From: Gammaproteobacteria bacterium
GTDB lineage: Bacteria > Pseudomonadota > Gammaproteobacteria > Granulosicoccales > Granulosicoccaceae
NCBI GenBank assembly: GCA_019634245.1
Contig: JAHQVR010000140.1
Coordinates: 1 to 27,415 of the forward strand
Length of the DNA stretch: 27,415 nt
Direction of reading: 5' to 3'
Shown here piece by piece: positions 1-7,514 of the stretch. The notes beneath the pieces are model-generated. The model worked only from the letters and a program-made list of their open reading frames with translations, made no database searches and was not told the origin of the DNA. Position 1 is the stretch's first letter. Every line of letters starts with the position of its first letter. Position numbers and translations under genes: made by a program.

Positions 1-1
1 A

Positions 2-1366
2 TTGGTGATCACACGAGTATCTAGAGCGAACAAGAGAATAGCGCATCTCGCGACATTTGACGATCTGACGGGTTTACACAATAGACGCTCGTTTGAAGAG
101 AACCTGGCCCACACCATTGTACTTGCGGGGCGAAGTCGCACTCGATACGGGATGATGTATTTAGATCTGGACCGATTTAAAATCGTCAATGACACCTGTG
201 GTCACCACGCTGGCGACTTGCTTTTGCAAGAGATCACCAAACTTATTAGCTCTCGTTTGCGAAAAAGCGATTTGTTTGCTCGCTTGGGCGGTGATGAATT
301 TGCAATTATTGCAGAAGCTGAGAATTTCAATCACGTAGTTCAGCTCGCAGAAGATCTGCGCCAACTTATTCAAGACTACACCTTTCACTACGACGAACAT
401 ATCTTCAAAGTCAGCCTATGTATCGGAGTGGTTCCGATCAGTGGTGATGTCACCAGCGTGGAAAGCCTGCTCCAGGATGTTGATTCAGCCTGTTATGTTG
501 CGAAAACTACCGGGCGGAATCGCGTACACGTATCCTCTGAAGGAGACTCGGAGGTTGTTAAATACCGAAACGATATAGCCGGCATTCAGCACATCAGAAA
601 AGCATTAGAAGAAAATCAACTCACCCTGTTCTTCCAGCCCGTATATCGCATTGAACAAACTGGCGTGCGTAGGGAACACTGCGAAATCCTGCTGCGTATT
701 CGCAGCGACAACGGAGAGCTCTATTCGCCGGCTGAATTCATTCCAGTGGCAGAAAAGTACAACCTAATGTCAGAGATAGACCGCTGGGTGGTCGCCAACG
801 TTATGGACTGGATCGTCGCTCACCAGGACCAGTATGAATTACCGCGTTTGTTGATTAATCTATCCGGGCTATCCTTTATCGATGAGGAGTTCAAGGCATT
901 CGTGGTTGATCGCCTGACTCGCGGCGATGTCGACCCTAGGAGCCTAGCTTTTGAAATCACAGAGACAGCTGCTGTAGATAACTTGAACAAAGCTCGGGTG
1001 TTTGTAGACCACATCCGCGAGCTGGGATCTCAGTTTGCACTCGATGATTTTGGCTCGGGCTTCTCAACGTTTGCCTATTTAAAACAATTGCCGATTGACT
1101 ACTTGAAAATCGATGGATCATTGGTGAAAAATCTTGCGCAAGACTCAGTCGATCTTGAGATGGTTCGGGCGATTAACGAAATAGGCCATACCGTCGGCGC
1201 TAGAACCATTGCAGAATTTGTTGAAGATGATGAAACCTTAGAACATCTTCGACAAATGGGTGTCGACTATGCTCAGGGGTTTGGGTTGTGCAAACCGACA
1301 CCCCTGGAAGAACTCACTGAATTACTCGACTTTGAAAAAACCGATCGCTACAAAAAGGCCTCATAA
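2..1366 (+). CDS. GGDEF-EAL cyclic-di-GMP enzyme, 5' end outside window
   Basis: This is the C-terminal part of a bifunctional c-di-GMP protein; the reading frame is open to the window edge, so any sensor or membrane domain lies upstream. The GGDEF domain (visible residues ~17-180) starts at DDLTGLHNRRSF and keeps GGDEF. An RKSD inhibitory I-site sits exactly five residues before it, so cyclase activity with product inhibition is plausible. The EAL domain (~200-450) has the signature as EILLR rather than EALLR, and keeps NLSG, EITE, DDFGSG, YLKIDG, AEFVE and AQGF. All usual metal and catalytic positions therefore appear present and phosphodiesterase activity is expected. Which activity dominates cannot be read from the sequence. 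It converges on the FKBP gene, whose stop lies 2 bases away. Family assignment is secure; the true start is unknown. Confidence 0.95.
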   Translation: MVITRVSRANKRIAHLATFDDLTGLHNRRSFEENLAHTIVLAGRSRTRYGMMYLDLDRFKIVNDTCGHHAGDLLLQEITKLISSRLRKSDLFARLGGDEFAIIAEAENFNHVVQLAEDLRQLIQDYTFHYDEHIFKVSLCIGVVPISGDVTSVESLLQDVDSACYVAKTTGRNRVHVSSEGDSEVVKYRNDIAGIQHIRKALEENQLTLFFQPVYRIEQTGVRREHCEILLRIRSDNGELYSPAEFIPVAEKYNLMSEIDRWVVANVMDWIVAHQDQYELPRLLINLSGLSFIDEEFKAFVVDRLTRGDVDPRSLAFEITETAAVDNLNKARVFVDHIRELGSQFALDDFGSGFSTFAYLKQLPIDYLKIDGSLVKNLAQDSVDLEMVRAINEIGHTVGARTIAEFVEDDETLEHLRQMGVDYAQGFGLCKPTPLEELTELLDFEKTDRYKKAS

Positions 1367-1368
1367 GC

Positions 1369-1890
1369 CTACGACCGAATCGGCGAAGATGAGGGAGTAT
1401 TGGAACTAATGGCTAAACCCTCTTCTTGTTCTTTCTCACTCGGCTCCCTCACTGCTACCACTGAAATATTGAAGTGCAGTACCTGTCCTGCCAATGGATG
1501 ATTAGCATCTACGATGACTGTATCCTCCAATATTTCTTTGACCGTTAGCAACTGAGAGTCTGCATCGCTACTCTTAGCTCGTATACGCATTCCCTGTTTT
1601 AATTCGCCGATGTGCCCGAACGCGTCTTTGTCGAGCTCTTGAATCAGTTCTTCATTCGCGTAGCCATACCCGTCTTCTGGATAGATAACGATATCCAGGT
1701 TGTCGCCTTTATAAGCTCCGGTTAGTTCTCGCTCCAGACTGGGCAGCAAGGCATTGGTGTTATGCATATAAACCAATGGCAACCCACCCAATGAACTGTC
1801 AATAATCTCACCAAAACCATTGCTCAATTGATAATGCAGGGAGACCACACGGTTCTCATCAATGGACAGAAGTGACTCAGACTCACTCAT
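1369..1890 (-). CDS. SlyD-like FKBP-type peptidyl-prolyl cis-trans isomerase
   Basis: A 173-residue FKBP of the SlyD/FkpB type, a cytoplasmic proline isomerase and chaperone. There is no signal peptide. Landmarks are VSLHYQLSNGFGEIIDSS at the N-terminus, then the family pattern PLVYMHNTNALLPSLE (usually xHGxGxLIPGLE, so two glycines are replaced), GDNLDIVIYPEDGYG, a chaperone-like flap insert, and the strongly conserved VDANHPLAGQVLHF. The C-terminus ends in a Ser/Pro-rich tail and lacks the His/Cys-rich metal-binding tail of E. coli SlyD. I chose the ATG at 1890 (MSESESLLS) because GAGGAAG lies about 8-10 bases before it. An in-frame upstream start at 1953 would add 21 residues outside the domain. 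The gene points away from the membrane-protein gene at 2193. Confidence 0.9.
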   Translation of the reverse strand: MSESESLLSIDENRVVSLHYQLSNGFGEIIDSSLGGLPLVYMHNTNALLPSLERELTGAYKGDNLDIVIYPEDGYGYANEELIQELDKDAFGHIGELKQGMRIRAKSSDADSQLLTVKEILEDTVIVDANHPLAGQVLHFNISVVAVREPSEKEQEEGLAISSNTPSSSPIRS

Positions 1891-2192
1891 TAAAATGGCT
1901 TCCTCGGTACGAACAAAGTATCTAACATTGACCCCATCTTTAAGTTTCAACAAGTCGTGAATTTTCTCAGAACTACGTCAAAGTTTTTCGCTAACTCGTT
2001 GTATTGATATCCAATGTTGAGTATTAACAATTGTGAACGAATAGAGATATCGGTTTTTAAGCAGTTATGCTAACCAGCGCTCACTTGTGAATATGGTCCG
2101 TTTTTTAACACTCTTTGTAATCTGTTTACCACTCTTTCGGTATAGTGTTTGGACACAAGTTGGCCACTAGAATTCTAACGCGGTATAACCCC
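1891..2192. promoter_or_regulatory. Divergent intergenic region with a candidate -10 box
   Basis: This 302-base AT-rich gap separates the divergent FKBP and coiled-coil genes and must hold promoters for both. On the + strand TATAGT at 2141-2146 is a good -10 element, but no -35 hexamer sits at the usual spacing. If it is used, transcription starts near 2153, downstream of a possible GTG start at 2145. That favours the ATG at 2193 for the next gene. No convincing - strand promoter or RNA gene was seen. Confidence 0.35.
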
Positions 2193-2894
2193 ATGGATCT
2201 GCCCTCAATTCAAAGCCTATTTCCATTGGTAGCCCTGTTACTGATCGGACTCTTGTTAGGTTACCTGTTGGGTTCTGCAAGAGCGCTGAAAAAGCGCAGG
2301 CTACTCCAACGCGAATTAAATACAAAAACGGTAGCGGCCCTGGAAGGTAGCACCAAGTTAAAGAAAGCTCATCGCTTAGTGGAGAATGCCCAACGCCAGC
2401 AAAGCATGGTCAAACTGCTGATGCAACAGCTGCGAGAATCCAAAGAAGCCAACGCCAAATTGTCTGAATCACTGACAACCCAAGAAAGGGCACACTACAT
2501 TAGCCAAGCCCGATTAAAAATGGAAACAGCAGAAGCCGTTCAACGGGCGCGGAAATCCACCGAAGTTGCGCAAAAAGCAACCAGGCATTTGCAGTTACTG
2601 AAACAATCGGTTAGAGCGACGCAAACCATCGAAGCCCCGGAACCTAAATCGTATGGCCATGGCGACTCAGTTCCGGTCAGTGTAGTGGATCAACAAGCGC
2701 CAGACACTCGACGCCAGGTAGCCACTCGAGTCTCAAACCGCGACTCTCAACGGTTGGCCCAATTGAGATCCAGCAACGAAGCTCGATTGTCCTCTAGAGT
2801 GATGAAACCTTCGCCACTAAACGCCGCCTCCTTGACGCGATCTGTAAAAAAATCATCCAAAATAACCGATTCTCACACCAACTCGGGTGTATGA
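2193..2894 (+). CDS. Membrane-anchored coiled-coil protein, function unknown
   Basis: A 233-residue protein I do not recognise as a named family. Residues ~8-27 (FPLVALLLIGLLLGYLLG) form one transmembrane helix followed by a basic stretch (KKRR), predicting an inner-membrane anchor with the rest in the cytoplasm. Residues ~35-160 are rich in Gln, Lys, Glu and Ala with few Pro or Gly and read as coiled coil. The last ~75 residues are polar, Ser/Arg-rich and probably disordered. The layout matches the N-terminal half of the protein at 3755, including a similar (M/L)VxxLMQ stretch, suggesting paralogy. The ATG at 2193 is preferred because it follows the candidate -10; no clear ribosome binding site is visible before it, and GTG at 2145 would add 16 residues. 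Confidence 0.6.
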   Translation: MDLPSIQSLFPLVALLLIGLLLGYLLGSARALKKRRLLQRELNTKTVAALEGSTKLKKAHRLVENAQRQQSMVKLLMQQLRESKEANAKLSESLTTQERAHYISQARLKMETAEAVQRARKSTEVAQKATRHLQLLKQSVRATQTIEAPEPKSYGHGDSVPVSVVDQQAPDTRRQVATRVSNRDSQRLAQLRSSNEARLSSRVMKPSPLNAASLTRSVKKSSKITDSHTNSGV

Positions 2895-2960
2895 GTAAAC
2901 ACCCCATTACCTTGCGACGCTTTTAAACCAGCAGTGCTATTTTCGAACACTTCACCGCCC

Positions 2961-2966
2961 TATAAT
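2961..2966 (+). promoter_or_regulatory. -10 box for the BON-OmpA gene
   Basis: A perfect TATAAT lies 65 bases before the ATG at 3031 in an AT-rich stretch after the previous stop. The -35 is weak (T-rich, around 2938-2943), giving a leader of roughly 58 bases. A second, poorer promoter, TTGCAA at 2997-3002 with TATCAT at 3018-3023, would start transcription at about the ATG itself. Confidence 0.4.
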
Positions 2967-3030
2967 TTTTATCGGCAAAATTACTCTCTTACCTTTTTGC
3001 AAAGCACGTCATAGTGTTATCATTCCGCGC

Positions 3031-3729
3031 ATGCGGGAACACGCCTTGCAGATCGATCTGCCCGATGATGAATCGCCCGGAATATGGCCTTGGGTGATAG
3101 GCCTTGTTGCCTTTGCAACTTTGCTATTTACTGTGGCCAACACAGCCGCATCCATACCCAATGCTATGGAAAATCGAGCCGCTTCCATTCCACCGATTCC
3201 TGGGGCTTTAGTGGCCGTATCTGGCCGAGACATCACTGTCTCTGGAACCATAGAGCCCACCGCTAATCGAGCCGACTACATCCTCAAACTGGCCTCCATT
3301 CCTGGAGTCAGAACTGTTAACGACCTTCTGACAGTGTCAGATCCTGCCGCTGAAGCGCGGCAGAGAAAACTCGAATTTCAACAAACTATCGCTTCCATGG
3401 ACACCTCCGGTGTGGCGTTCGAACCGAACAGTGCGTCACTCACAACTTCCAGTGAGCAGGTTCTTTTGAACTTGGCCAGCGCATTGAAAGAGAATCCAGA
3501 TTTTCGAATTCGTGTTGCCGGACATACGGACAATACCGGTCGACCTGAAGTAAATTTGCGTATCAGCCGGCGTCGCGCAGGATCTGTTGCCCAGTTTCTA
3601 ACTGCACAAGGTGTCAACCCAGATCAAGTGTTAGCCACCGGTTATGGTGCGTCCAAACCCATTGCAGATAACAACACCGAAGCGGGTCGTGCAAAAAACC
3701 GCCGTATTGAGATTCGCTATGTCGACTAG
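3031..3729 (+). CDS. Membrane-anchored BON and OmpA-like domain protein
   Basis: A 232-residue envelope protein. After an acidic N-terminus, residues ~19-41 (WPWVIGLVAFATLLFTVANTA) form an uncleaved transmembrane anchor. A BON-like domain follows at ~58-104 (VAVSGRDITVSGTIEP then IPGVRTVNDLLTV). An OmpA C-terminal peptidoglycan-binding domain spans ~120-232: VAFEPNSASL, then VAGHTDNTGRPEVNLRISRRRA with the Asp and Arg expected to contact diaminopimelate, then GYGASKPIADN and GRAKNRRIEI. The BON-plus-OmpA order resembles mycobacterial ArfA. The likely role is a periplasmic link between the inner membrane and peptidoglycan. The start has no Shine-Dalgarno sequence in front of it, but no later Met keeps the anchor. 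It lies between two coiled-coil membrane proteins in the same direction. Confidence 0.85.
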   Translation: MREHALQIDLPDDESPGIWPWVIGLVAFATLLFTVANTAASIPNAMENRAASIPPIPGALVAVSGRDITVSGTIEPTANRADYILKLASIPGVRTVNDLLTVSDPAAEARQRKLEFQQTIASMDTSGVAFEPNSASLTTSSEQVLLNLASALKENPDFRIRVAGHTDNTGRPEVNLRISRRRAGSVAQFLTAQGVNPDQVLATGYGASKPIADNNTEAGRAKNRRIEIRYVD

Positions 3730-3743
3730 CGCGACAAAGCTAT

Positions 3744-3749
3744 AGGGGA
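3744..3749 (+). promoter_or_regulatory. Ribosome binding site setting a GTG start
   Basis: AGGGGA ends five bases before the GTG at 3755. It is the clearest Shine-Dalgarno sequence of the trio and fixes the start so that the protein begins directly with its transmembrane helix. Confidence 0.6.
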
Positions 3750-3754
3750 ATTTC

Positions 3755-5164
3755 GTGATTTTTCTTTTGTCACAAATGGCCATCAGTTTGGTGCTCGCTG
3801 CTCTCGTTGGGGCCTGTATCGGATGGTTACTGCATCGCTCGAGGTACTCGGGCCAAGTCGACCAGTATCGACAATTGGCGCTGCGTCAACAGAAACAAGT
3901 CAAGCAAGCTCAGTCTGATGTTGCCATGCTCACTGATGACTACGACGAGCTGAAGCGACACTCTCAATCAGAGATAGATTCACTAAAACAAGAAACCAAA
4001 CAACTTCCAGCGCTGAATCAAAATCTGGAAAAAAGCCAGCTGCTGGTAAGACAACTGATGCAGAAGCACGAAGCACAACTGCGTGAGCTAACGGCCGAAA
4101 ATGATTCCTTAAAGGGTAAGCTTAAAAATATTGGCCATCGGGAACAAGCTTTAAACCAGCTTCAAGCTGGGCTTGAGAAAACCCGTCGGCGTGCTCAGCA
4201 AATGAGCGCCGCTTCGGTAGACGATGACGATACCGACTTGACGAAACCACTCGCAGCAGCTTCAACAGTGGCCTTGGCGGATCTGGAAGAAGAAGCTGGT
4301 GATCAAACCTCCTTGGATTTGGATGGCGAGCACGAATCCACGCTCGTCAATGATGATGATCCCAACGATGATCTACAGGTTACCGCGGAAGATTCTGAGG
4401 CCTTCGAATCCGACCTGGAAGATGATCCAGATTCAGAAGACGAAGACGACGAGCTTGATGAAGACGTTGCGGATGACGCAGACGCCTTAGACGACGATGA
4501 GTATGAGTACGTCTACGAAGATGAGGATGAGGATGACGCAGACTCAGAGTACGATGAAGAAGCCGAGTATGATGATGATGAAGGCGACTTTGAGGACGAC
4601 GAGTACGATGCGGAGGCAGAGTACGAAGGCGATGAGGATGATTTTGAGGACGAGGATGCCGAGTACGAGGACGGCGCTGAGTCTGTCGATGAGGATGAAG
4701 TAGAGTATTTGGACGATGCCAGCGACCGCATGTTGCAAACCAAAAAGCCGTCCGGCCGCAAACAAACCTCCTCGAAGAAAAAGACCGCTGCAACAAAGAA
4801 AAAAACGGCAGCCAAGAAATCTCCTGCAAAACCTAAGAGAAGCCAGAAAAACTCACGTGGAAAGGCTGGTACCGAAGCAGCAGTAGCCAAACGCAGTAAC
4901 CTGGTCGATCCAGAACCGCTTGAGCAGTTATTTGATTCTGTCGATCAGCACGATGATCTCCAACAGATTTTTGGTATCGGCCCAGTTACCGAAAAAGCGT
5001 TGAACAAACTCGGTATCACCAGTTATTCGCAGCTAGCAGATCTCAAACGCCATGACATAGAGAAAATTGCTGATGCGCTGCAGATTTTTCCGGGCAGAAT
5101 CGAGCGAGACAACTGGGTTGGTAGTGCCACCCGGCAGCTAGAAGAGGTGCTTGAGGAGCTGTAG
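3755..5164 (+). CDS. Membrane-anchored coiled-coil, acidic/basic, HhH-tailed protein
   Basis: A 469-residue protein with an unusual modular layout. Residues ~5-26 form an N-terminal transmembrane helix; ~32-150 are Gln/Lys/Glu-rich coiled coil. Residues ~155-325 are almost entirely Asp and Glu with periodic Tyr (units such as DEYDAEAEYEGDEDDFEDED). Residues ~328-375 switch to a Lys/Ala/Pro/Ser tract like histone H1 tails (KKKTAAKKSPAKPKRSQK). The end (~398-469) is a helix-hairpin-helix domain, LQQIFGIGPVTEKALNKLGI, finishing with GRIERDNWV, as in C-terminal extensions of some NuoE and L21 proteins. HhH domains usually bind DNA or mediate protein contacts. I infer an inner-membrane protein with a cytoplasmic tail able to touch nucleic acid. 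It starts 25 bases after the BON-OmpA gene and is probably co-transcribed. Exact function is unknown. Confidence 0.75.
   Translation: MIFLLSQMAISLVLAALVGACIGWLLHRSRYSGQVDQYRQLALRQQKQVKQAQSDVAMLTDDYDELKRHSQSEIDSLKQETKQLPALNQNLEKSQLLVRQLMQKHEAQLRELTAENDSLKGKLKNIGHREQALNQLQAGLEKTRRRAQQMSAASVDDDDTDLTKPLAAASTVALADLEEEAGDQTSLDLDGEHESTLVNDDDPNDDLQVTAEDSEAFESDLEDDPDSEDEDDELDEDVADDADALDDDEYEYVYEDEDEDDADSEYDEEAEYDDDEGDFEDDEYDAEAEYEGDEDDFEDEDAEYEDGAESVDEDEVEYLDDASDRMLQTKKPSGRKQTSSKKKTAATKKKTAAKKSPAKPKRSQKNSRGKAGTEAAVAKRSNLVDPEPLEQLFDSVDQHDDLQQIFGIGPVTEKALNKLGITSYSQLADLKRHDIEKIADALQIFPGRIERDNWVGSATRQLEEVLEEL
4380..4735 (+). repeat. Degenerate GAN/GAY-rich tract encoding acidic repeats
   Basis: The DNA is a run of GAT, GAC, GAG and GAA codons broken by TAC/TAT and GCN, with imperfect units around 4555-4680 (GAGTACGA and GATGAGGATGA recurring). 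Purine bias produces several long open frames on the opposite strand and in shifted frames. These are composition artefacts. Such tracts commonly vary in length between strains. Confidence 0.7.
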
Positions 5165-5295
5165 CCAGCAGGTTTATTCCGGCAATATATTTCTAAATTC
5201 TGGCGCGCTGATTGCTATCAATATAGCGAGAATCTTCACCACGCTGGCCTTTTCTTTTGCCACTGCCTAACACCGTAAAAAACGTCACCTTCTGG

Positions 5296-6771
5296 ATGCC
5301 CAAATGCCAGCAACGTTTGCGTGTGCCCACGCTGTTTTTGCTGTCCATTCTGATCAGTCAAATCGCTCATGCGGAAAACCCAACTCTAGAGAAGTTCACC
5401 GCCTGCACCATCGGTGGCGACACTGCTGCCCTACCGGCACAATGCGCAACGGCCACTGTGCCATTGAGTTATCAGCCCGGTGATTCTCGCACCCTGGAAC
5501 TGTTTGTATCCAAAATACCGGCTCGCCAAACGAGTGCTCATGCGAACCCTCTGGTTTTACTTGCTGGAGGCCCCGGCCAAGCGGCATCTAGTTCCTTCCC
5601 GGCACTGATGCACGCGTTTGCCGATGTCAATGAGCAACGGGATTTAATACTTATCGACCAACGTGGAACGGGTAACTCCAATCGCCTGGATTGCGAAACA
5701 TCGGCACCCAGTGAGCAACTTGAATTTGACCCTGAAGTGGTCAGAAAACTTTCGCAAAACTGTCTCGATGCGCAAACCATCGACACACGCTATTTCACCA
5801 CCAGCATTGCGGTGAAAGATCTGGAGACTGTTCGTGAATTGCTAAATATCGATCAATGGAATCTGTATGGGGTCTCTTACGGCACACGAGTCGCTCTTCA
5901 CTACATGCGACGCTACCCTGATGCAGTTAGAAGTGTGGTACTCGATGCAGTGGTTCCGCCCCAGGTGTCCTTAAGTGCAGACATAGCCATCCATGCGCAA
6001 CAGGCACTCGACAAACTCTACGATTATTGTTCAGAAACACTCGATTGTGCAGAGGCCTTTCCTGATCTAAAAATGCGTACTGAAGAACTCCTCACCGATC
6101 TGCAGACCGAGCCAGTGTCTGTTGACTACGAAGACGTCAGCACAGGAACGATTCAAAACCTTGAGCTGACCAACAAACATCTTGCGATCACACTTCGGTT
6201 GATGACGTACTCGTCTTATGGTGTGGCGATATTGCCGTCAATGCTGTTCGATGCTTACGAGAACGGCAATTACGCACCATTAGCTCGTCAAGCCGTCATG
6301 CAAACCCAATCCTTAGGCTCCACTATCGCGACCGGTTTGCACAATGCGATTATTTGCACAGAGGATTTACCTAGCGGGGTATCTGAGAGTCAAAGACTGG
6401 CCGCTAGGGATAGCTACCTAGGCGATGAACTGATTGAGTCTCTGGAAGCTAACTGTGAGCCCTGGCCCTTGGGGGTTATGGACGAAGATTTTAAACAACC
6501 GTTGGTCGCTGATACACCGACACTTATTTTATCCGGTGCTGCTGATCCTATTACACCCGCCATCTATGGTGAACAGGTGGCAGAGTCATTGACAAATCAG
6601 CTGCACATCATCAATAACCATCAAGGTCATATGCAACTACCATTGGGCTGTATTCCAAAATTGATGGCGTTGTTCTTGGAAACTGCCGATGTCGCGCAAA
6701 TTAATACGCAATGCCTCGATCGGTTATCCGCACCGGCGTTCTTTATTGATGCAAACGGACCACGACCGTGA
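5296..6771 (+). CDS. Secreted TAP-like alpha/beta hydrolase (peptidase S33 type)
   Basis: A 491-residue alpha/beta hydrolase of the tripeptidyl-aminopeptidase/proline iminopeptidase group. The ATG at 5296 gives a signal peptide (RLRVPTLFLLSILISQIAHA) with cleavage after AHA; the TTG at 5257 would add 13 residues before it. Motifs in order are LLAGGPGQAASS (oxyanion region), LIDQRGTGNSNRLDC, the nucleophile elbow GVSYGT, the acid in SGAADPITP, and the His in NNHQGHMQLP. The Ser-Asp-His triad is therefore complete. The C-terminal part matches TAP-like domains, which remove N-terminal residues from peptides or hydrolyse related esters and amides in the periplasm. Its stop overlaps the start of the ABC ATPase gene (GTGA), so the hydrolase and exporter are made together. 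Substrate is not evident. Confidence 0.88.
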   Translation: MPKCQQRLRVPTLFLLSILISQIAHAENPTLEKFTACTIGGDTAALPAQCATATVPLSYQPGDSRTLELFVSKIPARQTSAHANPLVLLAGGPGQAASSSFPALMHAFADVNEQRDLILIDQRGTGNSNRLDCETSAPSEQLEFDPEVVRKLSQNCLDAQTIDTRYFTTSIAVKDLETVRELLNIDQWNLYGVSYGTRVALHYMRRYPDAVRSVVLDAVVPPQVSLSADIAIHAQQALDKLYDYCSETLDCAEAFPDLKMRTEELLTDLQTEPVSVDYEDVSTGTIQNLELTNKHLAITLRLMTYSSYGVAILPSMLFDAYENGNYAPLARQAVMQTQSLGSTIATGLHNAIICTEDLPSGVSESQRLAARDSYLGDELIESLEANCEPWPLGVMDEDFKQPLVADTPTLILSGAADPITPAIYGEQVAESLTNQLHIINNHQGHMQLPLGCIPKLMALFLETADVAQINTQCLDRLSAPAFFIDANGPRP

Positions 6772-7514
6772 TCGTCGCCGAGAGCCTGAGCAAAGCATTT
6801 CGCAGTAAGTCTCGCAACAGCAAAAAAACGGTTCAAGCTGTTCAATCGGTGAGCTTTACTGCGGACAACAACCAAATTACCGGATTGCTCGGCCAAAACG
6901 GTGCGGGTAAATCGACCACGTTGCGCATGCTTGCAACCCTACTACCACCGGATTCCGGAACGGCAAGTATTGATGACTTTGACGTCGTAACCAACCCATT
7001 GTCGGCAAAACAACATCTTGGCTTTATGCCCCACAATTCGGGCATCTACCCGCGGTTAACTGCGCGGGAAAATATTCTGTACTACGCACGACTGTGTGGA
7101 ATGAGCAAAAACGATAGCTCTAGCCGAGTGACTGAGTTGGTGGAACAACTGGACATGTCTGGCTTTATCGATCGACGGTCAGCCGGGTTTTCACAAGGCC
7201 AAAAAACCAAGGTTGCGCTAGCCCGTGCACTGGCGCATCGACCACGAACGATCATGCTGGACGAACCAACGAATGGACTGGATGTTATGGCTACTCGAGG
7301 CTTAAGAGAGATACTAAGAAGCCTTGCCACCGATGGGCATTGTATTCTGTTTTCAAGCCACATCATGCAAGAAGTGGCAGCCTTGTGCGATCATATTGTG
7401 ATTATTGCGGAAGGCCAGATTGTAACCGCGGACTCGCTAACCGGCATACTCTCGGCCACTGGACAAAACAATCTTGAAGATGCGTTTGTGAGCGCTATCG
7501 GTGAAACCGTGTGA
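6768..7514 (+). CDS. ABC exporter ATPase, NatA type
   Basis: A 248-residue ATP-binding subunit of an ABC-2 type exporter. It has Walker A LGQNGAGKST (~residues 41-50), a NatA-like Q-loop region HLGFMPHNSGIYPRLTARENI with His where many ABC proteins have Gln, the signature as SQGQKTKVALARA, Walker B TIMLDEPTNGLD, and the switch His in LFSSHIMQE. The starting GTG overlaps the upstream hydrolase stop by four bases, and the end overlaps the permease start the same way. One polycistronic message with coupled translation is expected. NatAB proteins were first described as Na+ exporters, but most homologues have unknown cargo; pairing with a secreted peptidase-like hydrolase leaves a peptide or lipid-like cargo possible. 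Confidence 0.9.
   Translation: MIVAESLSKAFRSKSRNSKKTVQAVQSVSFTADNNQITGLLGQNGAGKSTTLRMLATLLPPDSGTASIDDFDVVTNPLSAKQHLGFMPHNSGIYPRLTARENILYYARLCGMSKNDSSSRVTELVEQLDMSGFIDRRSAGFSQGQKTKVALARALAHRPRTIMLDEPTNGLDVMATRGLREILRSLATDGHCILFSSHIMQEVAALCDHIVIIAEGQIVTADSLTGILSATGQNNLEDAFVSAIGETV

Noticed and set aside
700..715. EAL domain degenerate because the signature reads EIL
   Set aside because: The metal-binding Glu and all other catalytic positions are kept; the middle residue of EAL is variable among active enzymes.
4380..4890. Long open frames antisense to and out of phase with the acidic tract (His/Arg-rich, Ser-rich and Met/Thr-rich products)
   Set aside because: They arise from GAN/TAY codon bias in the Asp/Glu-rich gene, have low-complexity products and no ribosome binding sites.
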